A stretch of DNA of 64,000 nucleotides from Chitinophaga pendula (GCF_020386615.1 NZ_CP077769.1:3348001-3412000), one strand, 5' to 3'. Positions 35,449-45,022 are shown, counted from the stretch's first letter. The notes: generated by a model not told the origin, from the sequence alone. Numbers and translations: made by a program.

Positions 35449-36060
35449 TTAAAATCGTAGAGCGCTTTGCTGATCTTCGCAATGATGGCACCAGTTAGAA
35501 TACTGTACTTCCCATCCAGCATGCATTTTGGCTTCGTTAGCTACGATCGCCAGATCTTTAACACCCAGCTTATGAATATAGTCATTTATCATAGCTTCAT
35601 TACCAATGAGATCAATCAGGATATCGCAGGCAATATTGTCACTTTGTGACACCATCAACGTCAGCAGTTTTGACAGCGGCACGTTTACATTTCCCTTTGG
35701 AAAGGAATCACGGAGAGGGCTCCAGGTATTCGGTACCATCCATTTACGATCCAGGTATATGGGCTGTTCCAATAGTAACCGGCCCTCATCCACCTGATGG
35801 AGAACAGCCATGGCAATCGGGAACTTGAAGGTGCTTTGCATGGGGTAACGTGCGGAATCACGGTAGCGTACTTCCAGTCCTGTGGCAAAATTTTTAGCGG
35901 CAACACCCACTTCTCCCCCTGACTCAGCAGCAAAACCAGCGATCTGACGCTGCAGGGAATCAAGCGGTGTGAACCCGGACGATTCCCTCAGAGCCTGTTC
36001 CTGGCAGCCGATAGTCATAAATAAGCTGATAGCTACGGACAATAGGAACGTATTTTTCAT
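35449..36060 (-). pseudogene. Truncated class A beta-lactamase
   Basis: N-terminal 203 residues of a class A enzyme (full length about 290-300). Signal/lipobox TIGC (Cys19), catalytic S-x-x-K as STFK at 76-79, SDN loop as SDN at 140-142 and a Glu in NEAKMHAGW near the omega loop. The sequence leaves the family after VQYSNW and stops within 13 codons. The KTG box and the last beta strands are absent, so it should be inactive. No remainder is visible downstream. It is a 3'-truncated gene, still with intact start. Confidence 0.85.
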
Positions 36061-36122
36061 CCTATGAGTAATATTTCGTTGTGCATAGAAAGTTGATTGT
36101 TGAACACAACTCTTAGCTGGAC

Positions 36123-36470
36123 CTATTTGACTATGACAAAAGCCTTTAATTCTGCCATCTTACCATCGCGGAATCGCCAAACGTCGCAATAAGTGTAATC
36201 GATCATCTTCCCATTTTCGTCCTTCATACTTATTTCACCGATTGCAATAACAAATTCGCCATCAGCCATCAGGTTTTCCACCCTGAACTTGGGTGGTTCC
36301 ACATACGCTGTTGCCATGTATTCCCGAACAGCTTGTTTTCCTTGCAGCACCCTATCACCAACAAATGTCCATTCCGTATCATCGGTGCAGTAAGACAAAA
36401 ATCCTTCATTGTCTCCCTGCGTCACAGCTTCATTTGCTTTTTCCAGTATTGCTTTATTACTTAAATCCAT
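36123..36470 (-). CDS. SnoaL-like/NTF2-fold protein
   Basis: 115 residues with the NTF2-like pattern: AILEKANEAVTQGDNEGFLS, YCTDDTEWTFVGDRVLQGKQ, AVREYMATAY and the ending DYTYCDVWRFRDGKMAELKA. Members are ketosteroid-isomerase-like enzymes or ligand-binding proteins; no catalytic residue set is obvious. It lies 62 bp before the beta-lactamase remnant, same strand. Length fits the fold. Confidence 0.85.
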   Translation of the reverse strand: MDLSNKAILEKANEAVTQGDNEGFLSYCTDDTEWTFVGDRVLQGKQAVREYMATAYVEPPKFRVENLMADGEFVIAIGEISMKDENGKMIDYTYCDVWRFRDGKMAELKAFVIVK

Positions 36471-36495
36471 GCGATATATTTAATTTATGTTTTAA

Positions 36496-37190
36496 TGCCA
36501 ACTATTTGGTGAACGCCCTCAGAAGTCATAATTGCTTTTTGCATGGCATCATCAACGTTATAGTATAGCGGATCTATATATACCGAGCGACGATGAGTGC
36601 CACCATGTGATCCTTCTTCAAACCCAGGGGGATATCAACTTTGCTTATTGTTCCTTTCAGACTAATCAAATTATGATCGAATTCTGCATAATAACACTGC
36701 TGATTTCCCCAAAAAATGTAAGCTGAACCATCATCATCCACAAACACTGCGGGGTCAAGATTTACTTTTTCCATTATCGCTCCAATCAGGAAGCATAGCC
36801 GTCGTAATAAGTGCATCCCCTTTGGCATCTATAAACCCAGCTGCTGGTTCCGTTGATACGGCCACTCCGATGGCCGTCCCCCCACCCTACCCATGGTTTA
36901 CTTACACATACCAATAAAAACGTCCTTCGTTATGAACGACCTTAGTGGCAAAGGCACCATCTGAAGACCATTTAAAGTCTTTCGCCCTTAAAGAGACTGT
37001 TCCCTCCAATTTATCAAATCAGGGGAGGAAAAACAAAGCCATTCTTCCATCACGTAATTTGCTGTCCCTACCGATGCCTGGTCGTGCCCGGTATACAAAT
37101 AAACGATATCCTGCAAAACTATTGCTGTAAGATCCGCCGTGAATTTGTGTTTATTATCGGGTTTGCCGCATCAAATGCTGAAAAACTGAT
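36496..37190 (-). pseudogene. GH43-family glycoside hydrolase remnant
   Basis: Several minus-strand frames together recreate a GH43 arabinanase/xylosidase-type enzyme: KHKFTADLTAIVLQD, VYLYTGHDQASVGTANYVME, EWLCFSSPDLINWREQ, RAKDFKWSSDGAFATKVVHN, EGRFYWYV, a catalytic-type stretch LDPAVFVDDDGSAYIFWGNQ with QCYYAEF, and LYYNVDDAMQKAIMTSEGVH at the end. At least three frame changes and stop codons, an absent N-terminus, and an internal loss after the KVD segment mean it is dead. Confidence 0.82.
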
Positions 37191-37198
37191 CATACTGC

Positions 37199-37399
37199 TT
37201 GACAATTAAAGTATTCAGAGCTATGCCAATCGTCCAAATCAAATGCCAAAATGAGCGTTCAGTATTAAGCGTTTTTTCAGTACTGGAAGTGATAAGGGTG
37301 CTTCATCTGAGAGTTATCGAAATTCCTGTTGATCCTTATGCCGGATTTGACATTGACTTCTTAAGGAAAGCGTGCCGTAACAACACTATAATGCAGTAG
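37199..37399 (+). pseudogene. MocR/PdxR-type regulator (GntR + aminotransferase fold) fragment
   Basis: About 66 codons. The end of the frame reads VFSVLEVIRVLHLRVIEIPV, DPYAGFDIDFLRKAC, which matches the middle of the aminotransferase-like domain of MocR regulators (EIPVDPETGLDL... and LEKAC). There is no upstream HTH domain and no downstream PLP-lysine region. It is therefore an internal fragment. Confidence 0.55.
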
Positions 37400-37545
37400 C
37401 AAACGTACCGTATGCCTTATACACAGTCCTTGCCTATATATTAGCAAACAAAGTGATCATGCATAACTCCCGATATCAATGAAATCTCCATATTTGGATC
37501 ATACTAATACGTGAAAAAGCTTCATTTCTCACTAAAAAAACATAT
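37400..37545. other. Upstream region of the MACPF gene
   Basis: 146 bases with no gene. It presumably holds the MACPF promoter. A near-match to the -7 element (CATATTTG) occurs about 45 bp before the start, but no full promoter is seen. Confidence 0.3.
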
Positions 37546-38985
37546 ATGAAAACCCCATTTCAATTAAGCCTTGGAGCACTATTTGTGCTTACCATGCTGC
37601 TATCATCCTGTACCAAAAAGGAACTGCCGGAAACCCTTGTTAATGCTACCACTAAAGAACAGCAACGTACAGCAGGTGATGGCGAATATGACCTGTTAGG
37701 ATATGGTTATGATGCAACAGGCCAGTATGCTAACGCCGCTTCTGCAGGATTTGCAATTTTAGACATTCCCAGGATAAAAGTGGAAAAACCATCTCTTCTT
37801 TTGGTGGAGAATACCAGAACGCAGGAATATACAGAAGAATATGGAGAAGATGCGGCGCAGTATGCGGCCATGATTACGCGCAAGGTGGATGCGACTGCGC
37901 TCATAAGTTTATTCGCCGGTTCTGTCAGCAGTAGCTTCCAATTATCTGAGGTAAATGACGCTAAATATATTTATGGTAGTTACAATCTCACAATCAAGCA
38001 AAAGAGGCTTAGACTGAATGCTGTCCTTGATATCCTCATACAATACCTTACACCTGATTTCAAGGCAGCCATACAATCATCTACACCCGATCAACTGGTC
38101 AGGACATATGGTACACATTTGCTGGCTGATATTTACACAGGAGCCAAACTGGAAATTGCCTATCAAGCGGAGACACATAATACTGATCGCCGCACAGCAT
38201 CCAGGTCTGGCATTAAAGCAGGTGTTAAAGACGTATTCGGTCTTGATATCAATAATGACGTAGATCGGGCCAATGCCAGTCAAAACTTCGCCAAAAAACT
38301 CTCCTACTTTACAAGAGGAGGTGATCCGACACAAGGATTACGCGGAGAGGTCAATTTGGATAATACAACGCCCAAAATAACTATCAGCGGATGGCAAAAC
38401 ACTGCTACCACTGCCAATGCAGTATTAGTAGATTTCGGCCGTAATGGTTTAATCCCCATCTATAATCTGATCACAGATCCCGGGAAAAAGGCCTTGGTAA
38501 AAAGTTATGTTGATAAATATATTGAAGACAACCAGATAAAACTGTTTTACCGCCGAGTTCCTATTTATTCTTACTGCAGTAACAACTCTATTGCACATTA
38601 TTATACCCCCTTTAACGTTCCCGAAATAAGTGGTGACGGATATTCTTACAGGCGAATAGAGCGGATATTCTATGCATATGACAAGCAGGTACCTGGTAGT
38701 ATCCCGATATATGTTTACCTGCGGCAAGGAGCAAGGGAAGATTGGTATTACACGACGATCAATACTCCGTTCATTTCAGGACCTGGCTATTCGTACGCTA
38801 ATACAGGCGTACTTTTTTATGCAGCTGAAGGATCTCATATATCTGGCGCAATTCCTATTGCCGGTTATCTGAGTAGCGCCAGCACCCATTATCTGAATAC
38901 GATGAATGTACCACAGTTTACATGGCCGGGTTATGTCTTCAACAGAGAAGGCACTGCTTTTTATGCATTTGCAACAGAGAGATAA
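37546..38985 (+). CDS. MACPF-domain lipoprotein with C-terminal repeats (BSAP-like candidate toxin)
   Basis: 479 residues. Lipobox LLSSC (Cys22). Residues about 60-335 form a membrane attack complex/perforin domain: the signature YGTHLLADIYTGAKL at 188-202 matches the MACPF (Y/W)-G-(T/S)-H-(F/L) core, preceded by AAIQSSTPDQLVRTYG. Then come three repeats of about 45 residues (about 337-378, 386-426, 436-475), each opening P-I-Y/A-x-Y, with a central H-Y-Y/L-T and Gly-Tyr, and closing F-Y-A. This resembles Bacteroidales secreted antimicrobial proteins, which are MACPF lipoproteins. Killing activity is inferred. A terminator follows. Confidence 0.85.
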   Translation: MKTPFQLSLGALFVLTMLLSSCTKKELPETLVNATTKEQQRTAGDGEYDLLGYGYDATGQYANAASAGFAILDIPRIKVEKPSLLLVENTRTQEYTEEYGEDAAQYAAMITRKVDATALISLFAGSVSSSFQLSEVNDAKYIYGSYNLTIKQKRLRLNAVLDILIQYLTPDFKAAIQSSTPDQLVRTYGTHLLADIYTGAKLEIAYQAETHNTDRRTASRSGIKAGVKDVFGLDINNDVDRANASQNFAKKLSYFTRGGDPTQGLRGEVNLDNTTPKITISGWQNTATTANAVLVDFGRNGLIPIYNLITDPGKKALVKSYVDKYIEDNQIKLFYRRVPIYSYCSNNSIAHYYTPFNVPEISGDGYSYRRIERIFYAYDKQVPGSIPIYVYLRQGAREDWYYTTINTPFISGPGYSYANTGVLFYAAEGSHISGAIPIAGYLSSASTHYLNTMNVPQFTWPGYVFNREGTAFYAFATER

Positions 38986-39035
38986 GATTGCCCGACTTCA
39001 TAGAATATTTTTATAAACAAACAATACCATATGCT

Positions 39036-39063
39036 TAGGGAAGTGAGTAATCTCACTTCCCTA
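39036..39063 (+). terminator. MACPF terminator
   Basis: Perfect 12-bp stem TAGGGAAGTGAG / CTCACTTCCCTA with a TAAT loop and a T-rich tail, 50 bp after the stop. Confidence 0.88.
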
Positions 39064-39253
39064 TTTGTTTATGTGTATTCCTATCAATTTGTCTTTAAAA
39101 AATTTTAATCATAATAAATTAATAATCATATCATTATAAATAACACATTAATATCTTCACTTCCGACATGGGGGGAAAGGATATTGTGCAGTTGTGTTAA
39201 TGGTACCCGTAGCTATAGCCTTTTAGGTGAGTTGAGCACAATAATCAGATTTA

Positions 39254-41755
39254 ATGCTAAATACCTGCAACTGTTTTATATATAGATGGCTACTGTGTAT
39301 CGTCCTGCTGGCTGCATCGCAGGGAGTTATAGGCCAGGACCTATTGACCGGAAAGGTGATAGGTCAATTTACGAGGGAACCACTCCCCTATGCTACTGTT
39401 TATTGGAAGCTGGCTGGTTTTGGCGTGATGACAGACAGCGTAGGTATTTTCCGCCTGAAGAAAAGTCATCGTACGCAGGATACACTGTTAACCCGTTATG
39501 TGGGTTATAATGTTCGTCTTACTACAGGACAAGCATTGCTACAGCCTGAAATACTAATAGAGATGGAAACGCTCCTGAAGGAGGGGGTCGAGGTAAAGAG
39601 CAAGTTAAATAAGGGCTGGGTTTGGTGGCGACAGGTGGTGGCTCATAAAGAGGAAAACGCCCCCTCACATTACACACATTACTACGCAGAGTTATATAAT
39701 AAGCTGGAAGTTGACCTTTCGAATCTTAATAATTCCAAGTGGTTACGTTCTGGTATGATGAAACCATTTGCCCCCTTACTTCACCGGATCGATTCAACGA
39801 CTGAGTCACAACCTTTCCTTCCAGTGTTCCTCAGTGAATCGATATCGGATTACTATAGTGGGGGCAGTCCCAAAAGAGCCAGAGAGGAGATCAAAGCATT
39901 GCAAACCAGCGGGATTAAAAATGAATCTGTCATGGAATGCCTGGGAGGCATGAATCAAAAGATCAATACTTATGACGATTATATCAGCATCTTCGGGCGC
40001 GAGTTTGTAAGTCCGGTCTGTCGTGCAGGAGACCGGTATTATGATTATAAGGGGTTGGATACCGTCTCCCTTCATGGTGAACACTATTATCATCTTCGTT
40101 TCACCCCTAAAAGAGAGGGAGAGAATGTTTTTTCAGGTGATTGCTGGATACATAGCTCGACATGGGCATTGCAAAAGATCAGCATGACGGTGAACGGGGC
40201 TGTGAATATCAACTTTGTGAAAAGGCTGGATCTTATACAGGAGTTCTCGCGATTAAATGATAAGGAATGGTATGTTTCCAAAGATAAGTTCATAGTGGAG
40301 TTGAGTCCATTAGGCAAAACGCGTACCTCTTTTATAGGCCGTAAAACTACTCATTACCGGAAGGTGGTTATCAATCAGCCTGAGATTGACAGTAAATTGG
40401 ATGTCAACAATAAGAAAGAAGAGGTGATAATTGCCGACAGTGCGGGAGTTGCCAGTAGTGACTACTGGCTGCGGCAGCGTCCGGAGCCACTTGGCCGGAA
40501 TGAGCTCAATGCCATTACCTTAGTAGATACGCTGAAGTCTATGCCTGCCTATAAAAAATTGAGTACCTATGCAACCCTCCTAGTCGAGGGATATATTAAA
40601 CTGGGAAAGGTGGAGATCGGTCCCTGGTATCGCTGGGTGAGTCGTAACCAGGTAGAAGGGATGCGTTTTAGGTTTGACCTGGGTACTACTCCTAAATTCA
40701 GCCGGAGATTGCGACTGTTTGGCTACCTGGCCTATGGTACCCGTGACGAATCCTTGAAAGGCAAACTCGCCGCCACGTATAATTATGGTAACTGGTCACT
40801 CCTGTCTTCTTTTAAAGATGACATTGACAACCGGCAGCGGGGTTTTAAGGGAGAAGAAGTAGCACTTGACAATATCTTCGGTCAGTTGATACGCCGTCCG
40901 GATATCCAACAGAAATTTATCCGGGAACGGGAGATCAAGTTATCTGTAATGCGCCGTTTGGCCGGTAGCTTTTCGGTGCAAGGCACTGCCTCTAACAACT
41001 CCTTCACTACTTTTGATCCCTTACCTTCTCATAAACTTTATGTTCCCCAGAATCTAACACAGCATGCAGTTGTAAGTACAGCATTCGAATTGAAGTTACG
41101 ATATGCGCCCGGTGAGCGGGAAATACGTACTTTCCGAAAGGTACGCCGTTTGCGCAGCAATCAACCTATATGGGAAATGGCCTATACATTTGCGCCATCC
41201 GGCGTATTAGGTAGTCATTACACCTATCAGAAACTGGATGTAAGCGTGAGTCATCGTTTCCGTATACCAGCTTGGGGGCAGGTACAATATATGGTCTATG
41301 GAGGAAAGTACTTCGGGAATCAGCTACCTTTCATGTTGCTGCAAGTACATCCGGGTAACGAAACGTATTATTATAATAAGGAAGCATTCAGCTTGATGAA
41401 TAGATATGAGTTCTTCAGCGATCGGTATGCAGGTATTAATATCGAACATCATTTTGATGGCAAACTTCTTAACTTGTTGCCTTTCATGCGCAGAACGGGC
41501 ATACGCCAATTCTGGAATGTAAAAACAGTGGTGGGCGATCTTTCCGAAGCAAATCGTCTTTATAACCGCATTCATAAAGCAGAATATGGCATGCGCTCCT
41601 TGGGAGGCAATGCTTATACAGAATTAGGCACCGGCTTGGATAATATATTCAAGTTCCTGCGGGTGGATGCAGTCTGGCGCTTTTATCCCAACAGTTCTAA
41701 AGTTTCCCGACCCAGCAATTTCGGCATTTTCGGGAGTTTCAGACTACAATTTTAG
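39254..41755 (+). CDS. DUF5686 outer-membrane barrel protein with carboxypeptidase-like N-terminus
   Basis: 833 residues. A signal peptide of about 27 residues, then a carboxypeptidase-D regulatory-like beta domain (about 30-110; GKVIGQFTREPLPYATVYWK, FRLKKSHRTQDTLL). The body follows the DUF5686 pattern: a polar segment (YYAELYNKLEVDLSN), ESISDYYSG, then a barrel with many aromatic-rich strands to the terminal FRLQF. Function unknown; the C-terminal Phe and strand pattern indicate an outer-membrane barrel. It stands alone. Confidence 0.88.
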   Translation: MLNTCNCFIYRWLLCIVLLAASQGVIGQDLLTGKVIGQFTREPLPYATVYWKLAGFGVMTDSVGIFRLKKSHRTQDTLLTRYVGYNVRLTTGQALLQPEILIEMETLLKEGVEVKSKLNKGWVWWRQVVAHKEENAPSHYTHYYAELYNKLEVDLSNLNNSKWLRSGMMKPFAPLLHRIDSTTESQPFLPVFLSESISDYYSGGSPKRAREEIKALQTSGIKNESVMECLGGMNQKINTYDDYISIFGREFVSPVCRAGDRYYDYKGLDTVSLHGEHYYHLRFTPKREGENVFSGDCWIHSSTWALQKISMTVNGAVNINFVKRLDLIQEFSRLNDKEWYVSKDKFIVELSPLGKTRTSFIGRKTTHYRKVVINQPEIDSKLDVNNKKEEVIIADSAGVASSDYWLRQRPEPLGRNELNAITLVDTLKSMPAYKKLSTYATLLVEGYIKLGKVEIGPWYRWVSRNQVEGMRFRFDLGTTPKFSRRLRLFGYLAYGTRDESLKGKLAATYNYGNWSLLSSFKDDIDNRQRGFKGEEVALDNIFGQLIRRPDIQQKFIREREIKLSVMRRLAGSFSVQGTASNNSFTTFDPLPSHKLYVPQNLTQHAVVSTAFELKLRYAPGEREIRTFRKVRRLRSNQPIWEMAYTFAPSGVLGSHYTYQKLDVSVSHRFRIPAWGQVQYMVYGGKYFGNQLPFMLLQVHPGNETYYYNKEAFSLMNRYEFFSDRYAGINIEHHFDGKLLNLLPFMRRTGIRQFWNVKTVVGDLSEANRLYNRIHKAEYGMRSLGGNAYTELGTGLDNIFKFLRVDAVWRFYPNSSKVSRPSNFGIFGSFRLQF

Positions 41756-41792
41756 TATCCTCACGCTACTCAACAATTCCAGCATTTGCCAG

Positions 41793-41821
41793 GAGGGCCA
41801 TCTCCTTCTTCCACGGCCCTC
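41793..41821 (+). terminator. Possible weak terminator after the DUF5686 gene
   Basis: GAGGGCC and GGCCCTC arms with a 15-base loop, about 40 bp past the stop. There is no T-run. Confidence 0.35.
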
Positions 41822-41927
41822 ACTCAATAACAGGCACCCCAAGTCTTTATCCCCTGAAGCAGGCTCATTAATGAGTTCATCAGCTATCAGGCCCATAGTA
41901 ACTATCTGTCATATCTTTGGGTCATCT

Positions 41928-41966
41928 ACATTTTATTGGTGTTCGTAATATCTACTAATAAAATGT
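41928..41966. repeat. Inverted repeat in the gap before the beta-propeller gene
   Basis: Ten-base arms ACATTTTATT / AATAAAATGT, 19 bases apart. It may be an operator or hairpin. The remaining part of this 300-base gap shows nothing else apart from the promoter below. Confidence 0.35.
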
Positions 41967-42004
41967 CATCAGGCAATAGCGAGCGCCTATCGAAAAAGAT
42001 ACAG

Positions 42005-42037
42005 TTTGTTAGAAAGGTGATTTGTGCATTATTTTTG
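42005..42037 (+). promoter_or_regulatory. Putative promoter of the beta-propeller gene
   Basis: TTTG (42005-42008), 21 bp, TATTTTTG (42030-42037), 19 bp before the start codon. The spacing is two bases longer than the consensus. Confidence 0.5.
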
Positions 42038-42056
42038 CACCGAAGAAACTAAACAC

Positions 42057-43115
42057 ATGAGTCAATTTCCACATATTAATTTACCATTAAGGAACAAACT
42101 GACATTCACCGCTAACCCCGTAAGTGTAGTGCCATTACCAAATGGAGAGATGTTGATGAACTTCGCGAGTCAACCGTTGATCACAAAACTGAATGCTAAT
42201 CTGGAAATTATTTGGGAAAAAATCATGCAGGGGCAGAATGCAAACTATGTCAGTAGCAAACTGTCTGCCTCCTCTGATGGCAGGTTGATTGCTATCGCGG
42301 GCATGACCGACATCCGTATTCTCGACACGGATGCCGCTACCATACAACATACAGTGGAGCATGGCTCCTGGAGCTGGTTCCTGGGAGCTGCCTGTTATTT
42401 TACCAAGGATAATACCACTATCTGGTATGTATTGCCAGGTGATGAAAATGTAACAGATGAGCTACAGGTAATGCATACAGCCACTTTTGAAGTAATTGCA
42501 TCTTATCCGTTGCTGGAAAGCCAACGATATACCTATGCATTCCATGCTACGCCTGACAACGACATTATCCTGCTGGAAGCAGCTGCTGGCCAGGAAGAAT
42601 CTATCCTGATGAAATTATATCTAGACAACGGAAGCATCTCCCTAACCAAACTTCCTCAATGTAATGATGTTATCATGGGCAACTTTGCACCATCAGGAAA
42701 GGAGTTTACTATTGCTCCTCATTATGATGGGCCATTAGAGATCTATTCCTTTCCTGAGATACTTAAGGTAGCAGAACAAGATCAGGAAGCTATTTTCGAA
42801 GGCAGTAAAGATTTTCCTGCCTCTGAACCGGACAATATCAACTATAGTGTAATTTTTGTAGATGATAACAATATCCTGGTTGTGTCCCAGTTTGGAAGAT
42901 TGTTATTGCTGGAGAGAGCAAGCTTACGCTGCAAAGCAGAGGTAATGCCGGAGGGTATCGAATTTACAGCATACAAACTGGACGGAAACCCTACGACCAA
43001 TCCAGATTATATCTTTGATTACAGCAGTAATATTATTAATGTAATGATTGTCCATAACAAGCTGTTACTGACAACCAATGATGGTCAGCTTCGCAGTTAT
43101 GACCTGCCTGTGTGA
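42057..43115 (+). CDS. WD40-like beta-propeller protein
   Basis: 352 residues from the ATG at 42057 (MSQFPHINLPLRNK); a GTG at 42024 is a weaker start and overlaps the promoter. No signal peptide. Repeated four-stranded patterns (KLSASSDGRLIAIAGMTDIRI; YAFHATPDNDIILLEAAAGQ; VIFVDDNNILVVSQFGRLLL; VHNKLLLTTNDGQLRSYDLPV) indicate a seven-bladed propeller, seen by eye. Likely a cytosolic binding protein; partners unknown. Confidence 0.7.
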   Translation: MSQFPHINLPLRNKLTFTANPVSVVPLPNGEMLMNFASQPLITKLNANLEIIWEKIMQGQNANYVSSKLSASSDGRLIAIAGMTDIRILDTDAATIQHTVEHGSWSWFLGAACYFTKDNTTIWYVLPGDENVTDELQVMHTATFEVIASYPLLESQRYTYAFHATPDNDIILLEAAAGQEESILMKLYLDNGSISLTKLPQCNDVIMGNFAPSGKEFTIAPHYDGPLEIYSFPEILKVAEQDQEAIFEGSKDFPASEPDNINYSVIFVDDNNILVVSQFGRLLLLERASLRCKAEVMPEGIEFTAYKLDGNPTTNPDYIFDYSSNIINVMIVHNKLLLTTNDGQLRSYDLPV

Positions 43116-43353
43116 GGAAATATATAAAAGTATCTCCTATTTTGGAGACTGTTATGCAGGTAAATCTCAATCAGCAATGGTTTATACTGAAGATGATATT
43201 GGACGACAATATTTGTGCAGTATCTTTTGCTGATTGAATTGCCCTTTTTATGTATCCGAAAAATTACAGCTCTCAGGATACCGGTATCACTAATAAAATG
43301 ATGGGCTAAGCCTTCTCTGTCAATAGTGAATCACGGTTTCCTGTAAATAATCT
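43116..43353. other. Gap between convergent genes, no gene seen
   Basis: 238 bases. A weak hairpin (TCTCC / GGAGA) occurs at about 43132-43149 and may serve as a terminator. Confidence 0.35.
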
Positions 43354-44388
43354 CTAGCTGACCCCACTTTCCAGTATTGAAAAAGTTTTATCAATACAAT
43401 TGATCTCTGCTAACCTTCCGTATGGAATTGTGAAGGTAGGGCAGGTATGACCAAAATCCATGCGGGTAATGACAGGTAAATCATATAGCTCTTCTTCATC
43501 CAGTACCTTTAAAAATTCAGATTCATATTCTTCCGTATATAAATTATCATAGGGTCTTCCAAAAATAATCCCTTTTGCATTTTTGAGTATTCCCCTGCTT
43601 GCGTAATTTCTTAACCACCATCTGATATATTCTGGTTTCGGCTTGTCTTCTGAGGTCTCAAAAAACAATATGCTGTCTTTCCAAACCTCCAAATCCGGCC
43701 AATAATCCGTTCCTTTAAGCATTTCCAGCACCTCGAAACAACCGCCAATCAAGCGGCCTTGTACAATAGTATTTCCTCTTAGGAAGTTCCACCCGGTAGC
43801 CGGGGTCAAAGTTCTTCCTATATTCTGCAAACTAATGTCAAACCAATCCAGAAATTCTGTTGTCCAGCCTTCCTCGTTTGGATGTATCTGTCCAATTATG
43901 GAGGAAGAAAACAGGGTTCTCCTGATATCATTTATCTGGTATTCATGCATCGCATGATTTTCTGCAAACCCTACTAGTAGAGAAGTCCCGTAAAAAGAAC
44001 CTAACCCAGCTTTAAGGCAGATAAAGTGAGTAACGGTACTATCAGAAAATCCCAAGAATATTTTCGGATTATCTTTAATAACATTTAGATCAATATATTT
44101 GAGTATCCGGACACTATCATCTCCTCCAATATTCGAAATAATAGCCTTAATAGAAGGATCTGAAAATGCATCCATCAAATCATTAGCCCTCGCTTCGGGA
44201 TTGTTGTAGAGCCATTTAGCAGATTGCAACGCATGTTTGGTTTCGCTGACTTCAAGATTAAAAACCTGATTCAGTCGTTCTTTTCCTTTTCGATATCGGT
44301 GTGGTAATTCGCCAGCACCTCCCCAAGACATAGAAATAGTGGCAACTTTATCTCCCTCGTGTAGACCTTTTGGCGCAATTAATTTCAT
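43354..44388 (-). CDS. S66 peptidase, LD-carboxypeptidase / MccF-like
   Basis: 344 residues of the S66 family. The nucleophile is in GFSDSTVTHF (catalytic Ser), Glu in FETSEDKPKPEY and His in MDFGHTCPTFTIPYG, which is the complete Ser-Glu-His triad of the family. Members either trim tetrapeptide stems of peptidoglycan (LdcA) or give self-immunity to microcin C (MccF). IGGDDSVRILKYIDL and the later sequence fit the MccF-like branch, but no microcin genes are near. It is an isolated gene, without signal peptide. Confidence 0.85.
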   Translation of the reverse strand: MKLIAPKGLHEGDKVATISMSWGGAGELPHRYRKGKERLNQVFNLEVSETKHALQSAKWLYNNPEARANDLMDAFSDPSIKAIISNIGGDDSVRILKYIDLNVIKDNPKIFLGFSDSTVTHFICLKAGLGSFYGTSLLVGFAENHAMHEYQINDIRRTLFSSSIIGQIHPNEEGWTTEFLDWFDISLQNIGRTLTPATGWNFLRGNTIVQGRLIGGCFEVLEMLKGTDYWPDLEVWKDSILFFETSEDKPKPEYIRWWLRNYASRGILKNAKGIIFGRPYDNLYTEEYESEFLKVLDEEELYDLPVITRMDFGHTCPTFTIPYGRLAEINCIDKTFSILESGVS

Positions 44389-44984
44389 AAAACTCAGTTG
44401 TCAGTAATAGATGGAAAGGAGTTGGTTATTCTCTTGTTCAACGTCCTACTTACTTTTGCGCCAATTTAATACGATTCTGTCATACTTCTTTAAAAAGCAG
44501 CTGTACCTTCGGTATATTTCTACATAAAATGAACAACTTCTTATAATTTAGATTTCAGAATGCTCTTGGAGGTTTTCCAATCTTTGATTTGAAAAGTTTG
44601 GTAAAATGCGAGGGTGGTCAAATCCTATTTGCATGCAATCTCACTAATGGACATTTTGGAGCCCCATAAAAGTGATTTTGCTTTATCTACCAGCTGTAAA
44701 TGAACATATTCCTGAGTAGTTTTAACAGTGTATTTATTAAGTAGGTTCGAAAGGTAATTAGCAGAAAGATTGAGTTTAGTGGCAAAGTATTTCACATCCG
44801 GAAAACTGTTTTTTATCAGCAAATCATTGGAAAAATATTCTTTCAACAATTTCTCAAAACGTCTGTACTATATCATTACTTACCGTTGCCCTTTTATTAC
44901 AATGAGATTGCAATTGATGGTAAACCTAGTATGCCGCTTGTTACTATATGGTATAATATGGAAAGGCTAACATAAAAAATAAAA
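44389..44984. other. Gene-poor gap with an AraC fragment
   Basis: Between the S66 gene and the tRNA terminator no intact gene is visible. It contains the broken AraC gene described separately. Confidence 0.4.
44560..44875 (-). pseudogene. Broken AraC-type DNA-binding domain
   Basis: The minus strand encodes RRFEKLLKEYFSNDLL, FPDVKYFATKLNLSANYLSN and TTQEYVHLQLVDKAK, then SMSISEIACK and a premature stop. Further bases in shifted frames give FDHP and TFQIKDWKTSKS-like pieces matching the end of an AraC domain. The N-terminal sensor part is missing, and a stop and a frameshift disrupt the rest. Confidence 0.75.
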
Positions 44985-45017
44985 TGGGACAGGCCTGTCA
45001 ATTTTAGGCTTGTCCCA
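44985..45017 (-). terminator. tRNA-Lys terminator
   Basis: TGGGACAGGCCT / AGGCTTGTCCCA (one G-U pair) with a 9-base loop; on the minus strand it is followed by TTTTATTTTTT. It begins 6 bases past the tRNA 3' end. Confidence 0.88.
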
Positions 45018-45022
45018 TCAGG

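Noticed and set aside
41756..42056. Possible minus-strand gene in the gap after DUF5686
   Set aside because: The frame of about 50 codons has an Arg-rich tail from the hairpin region and no family match by eye.
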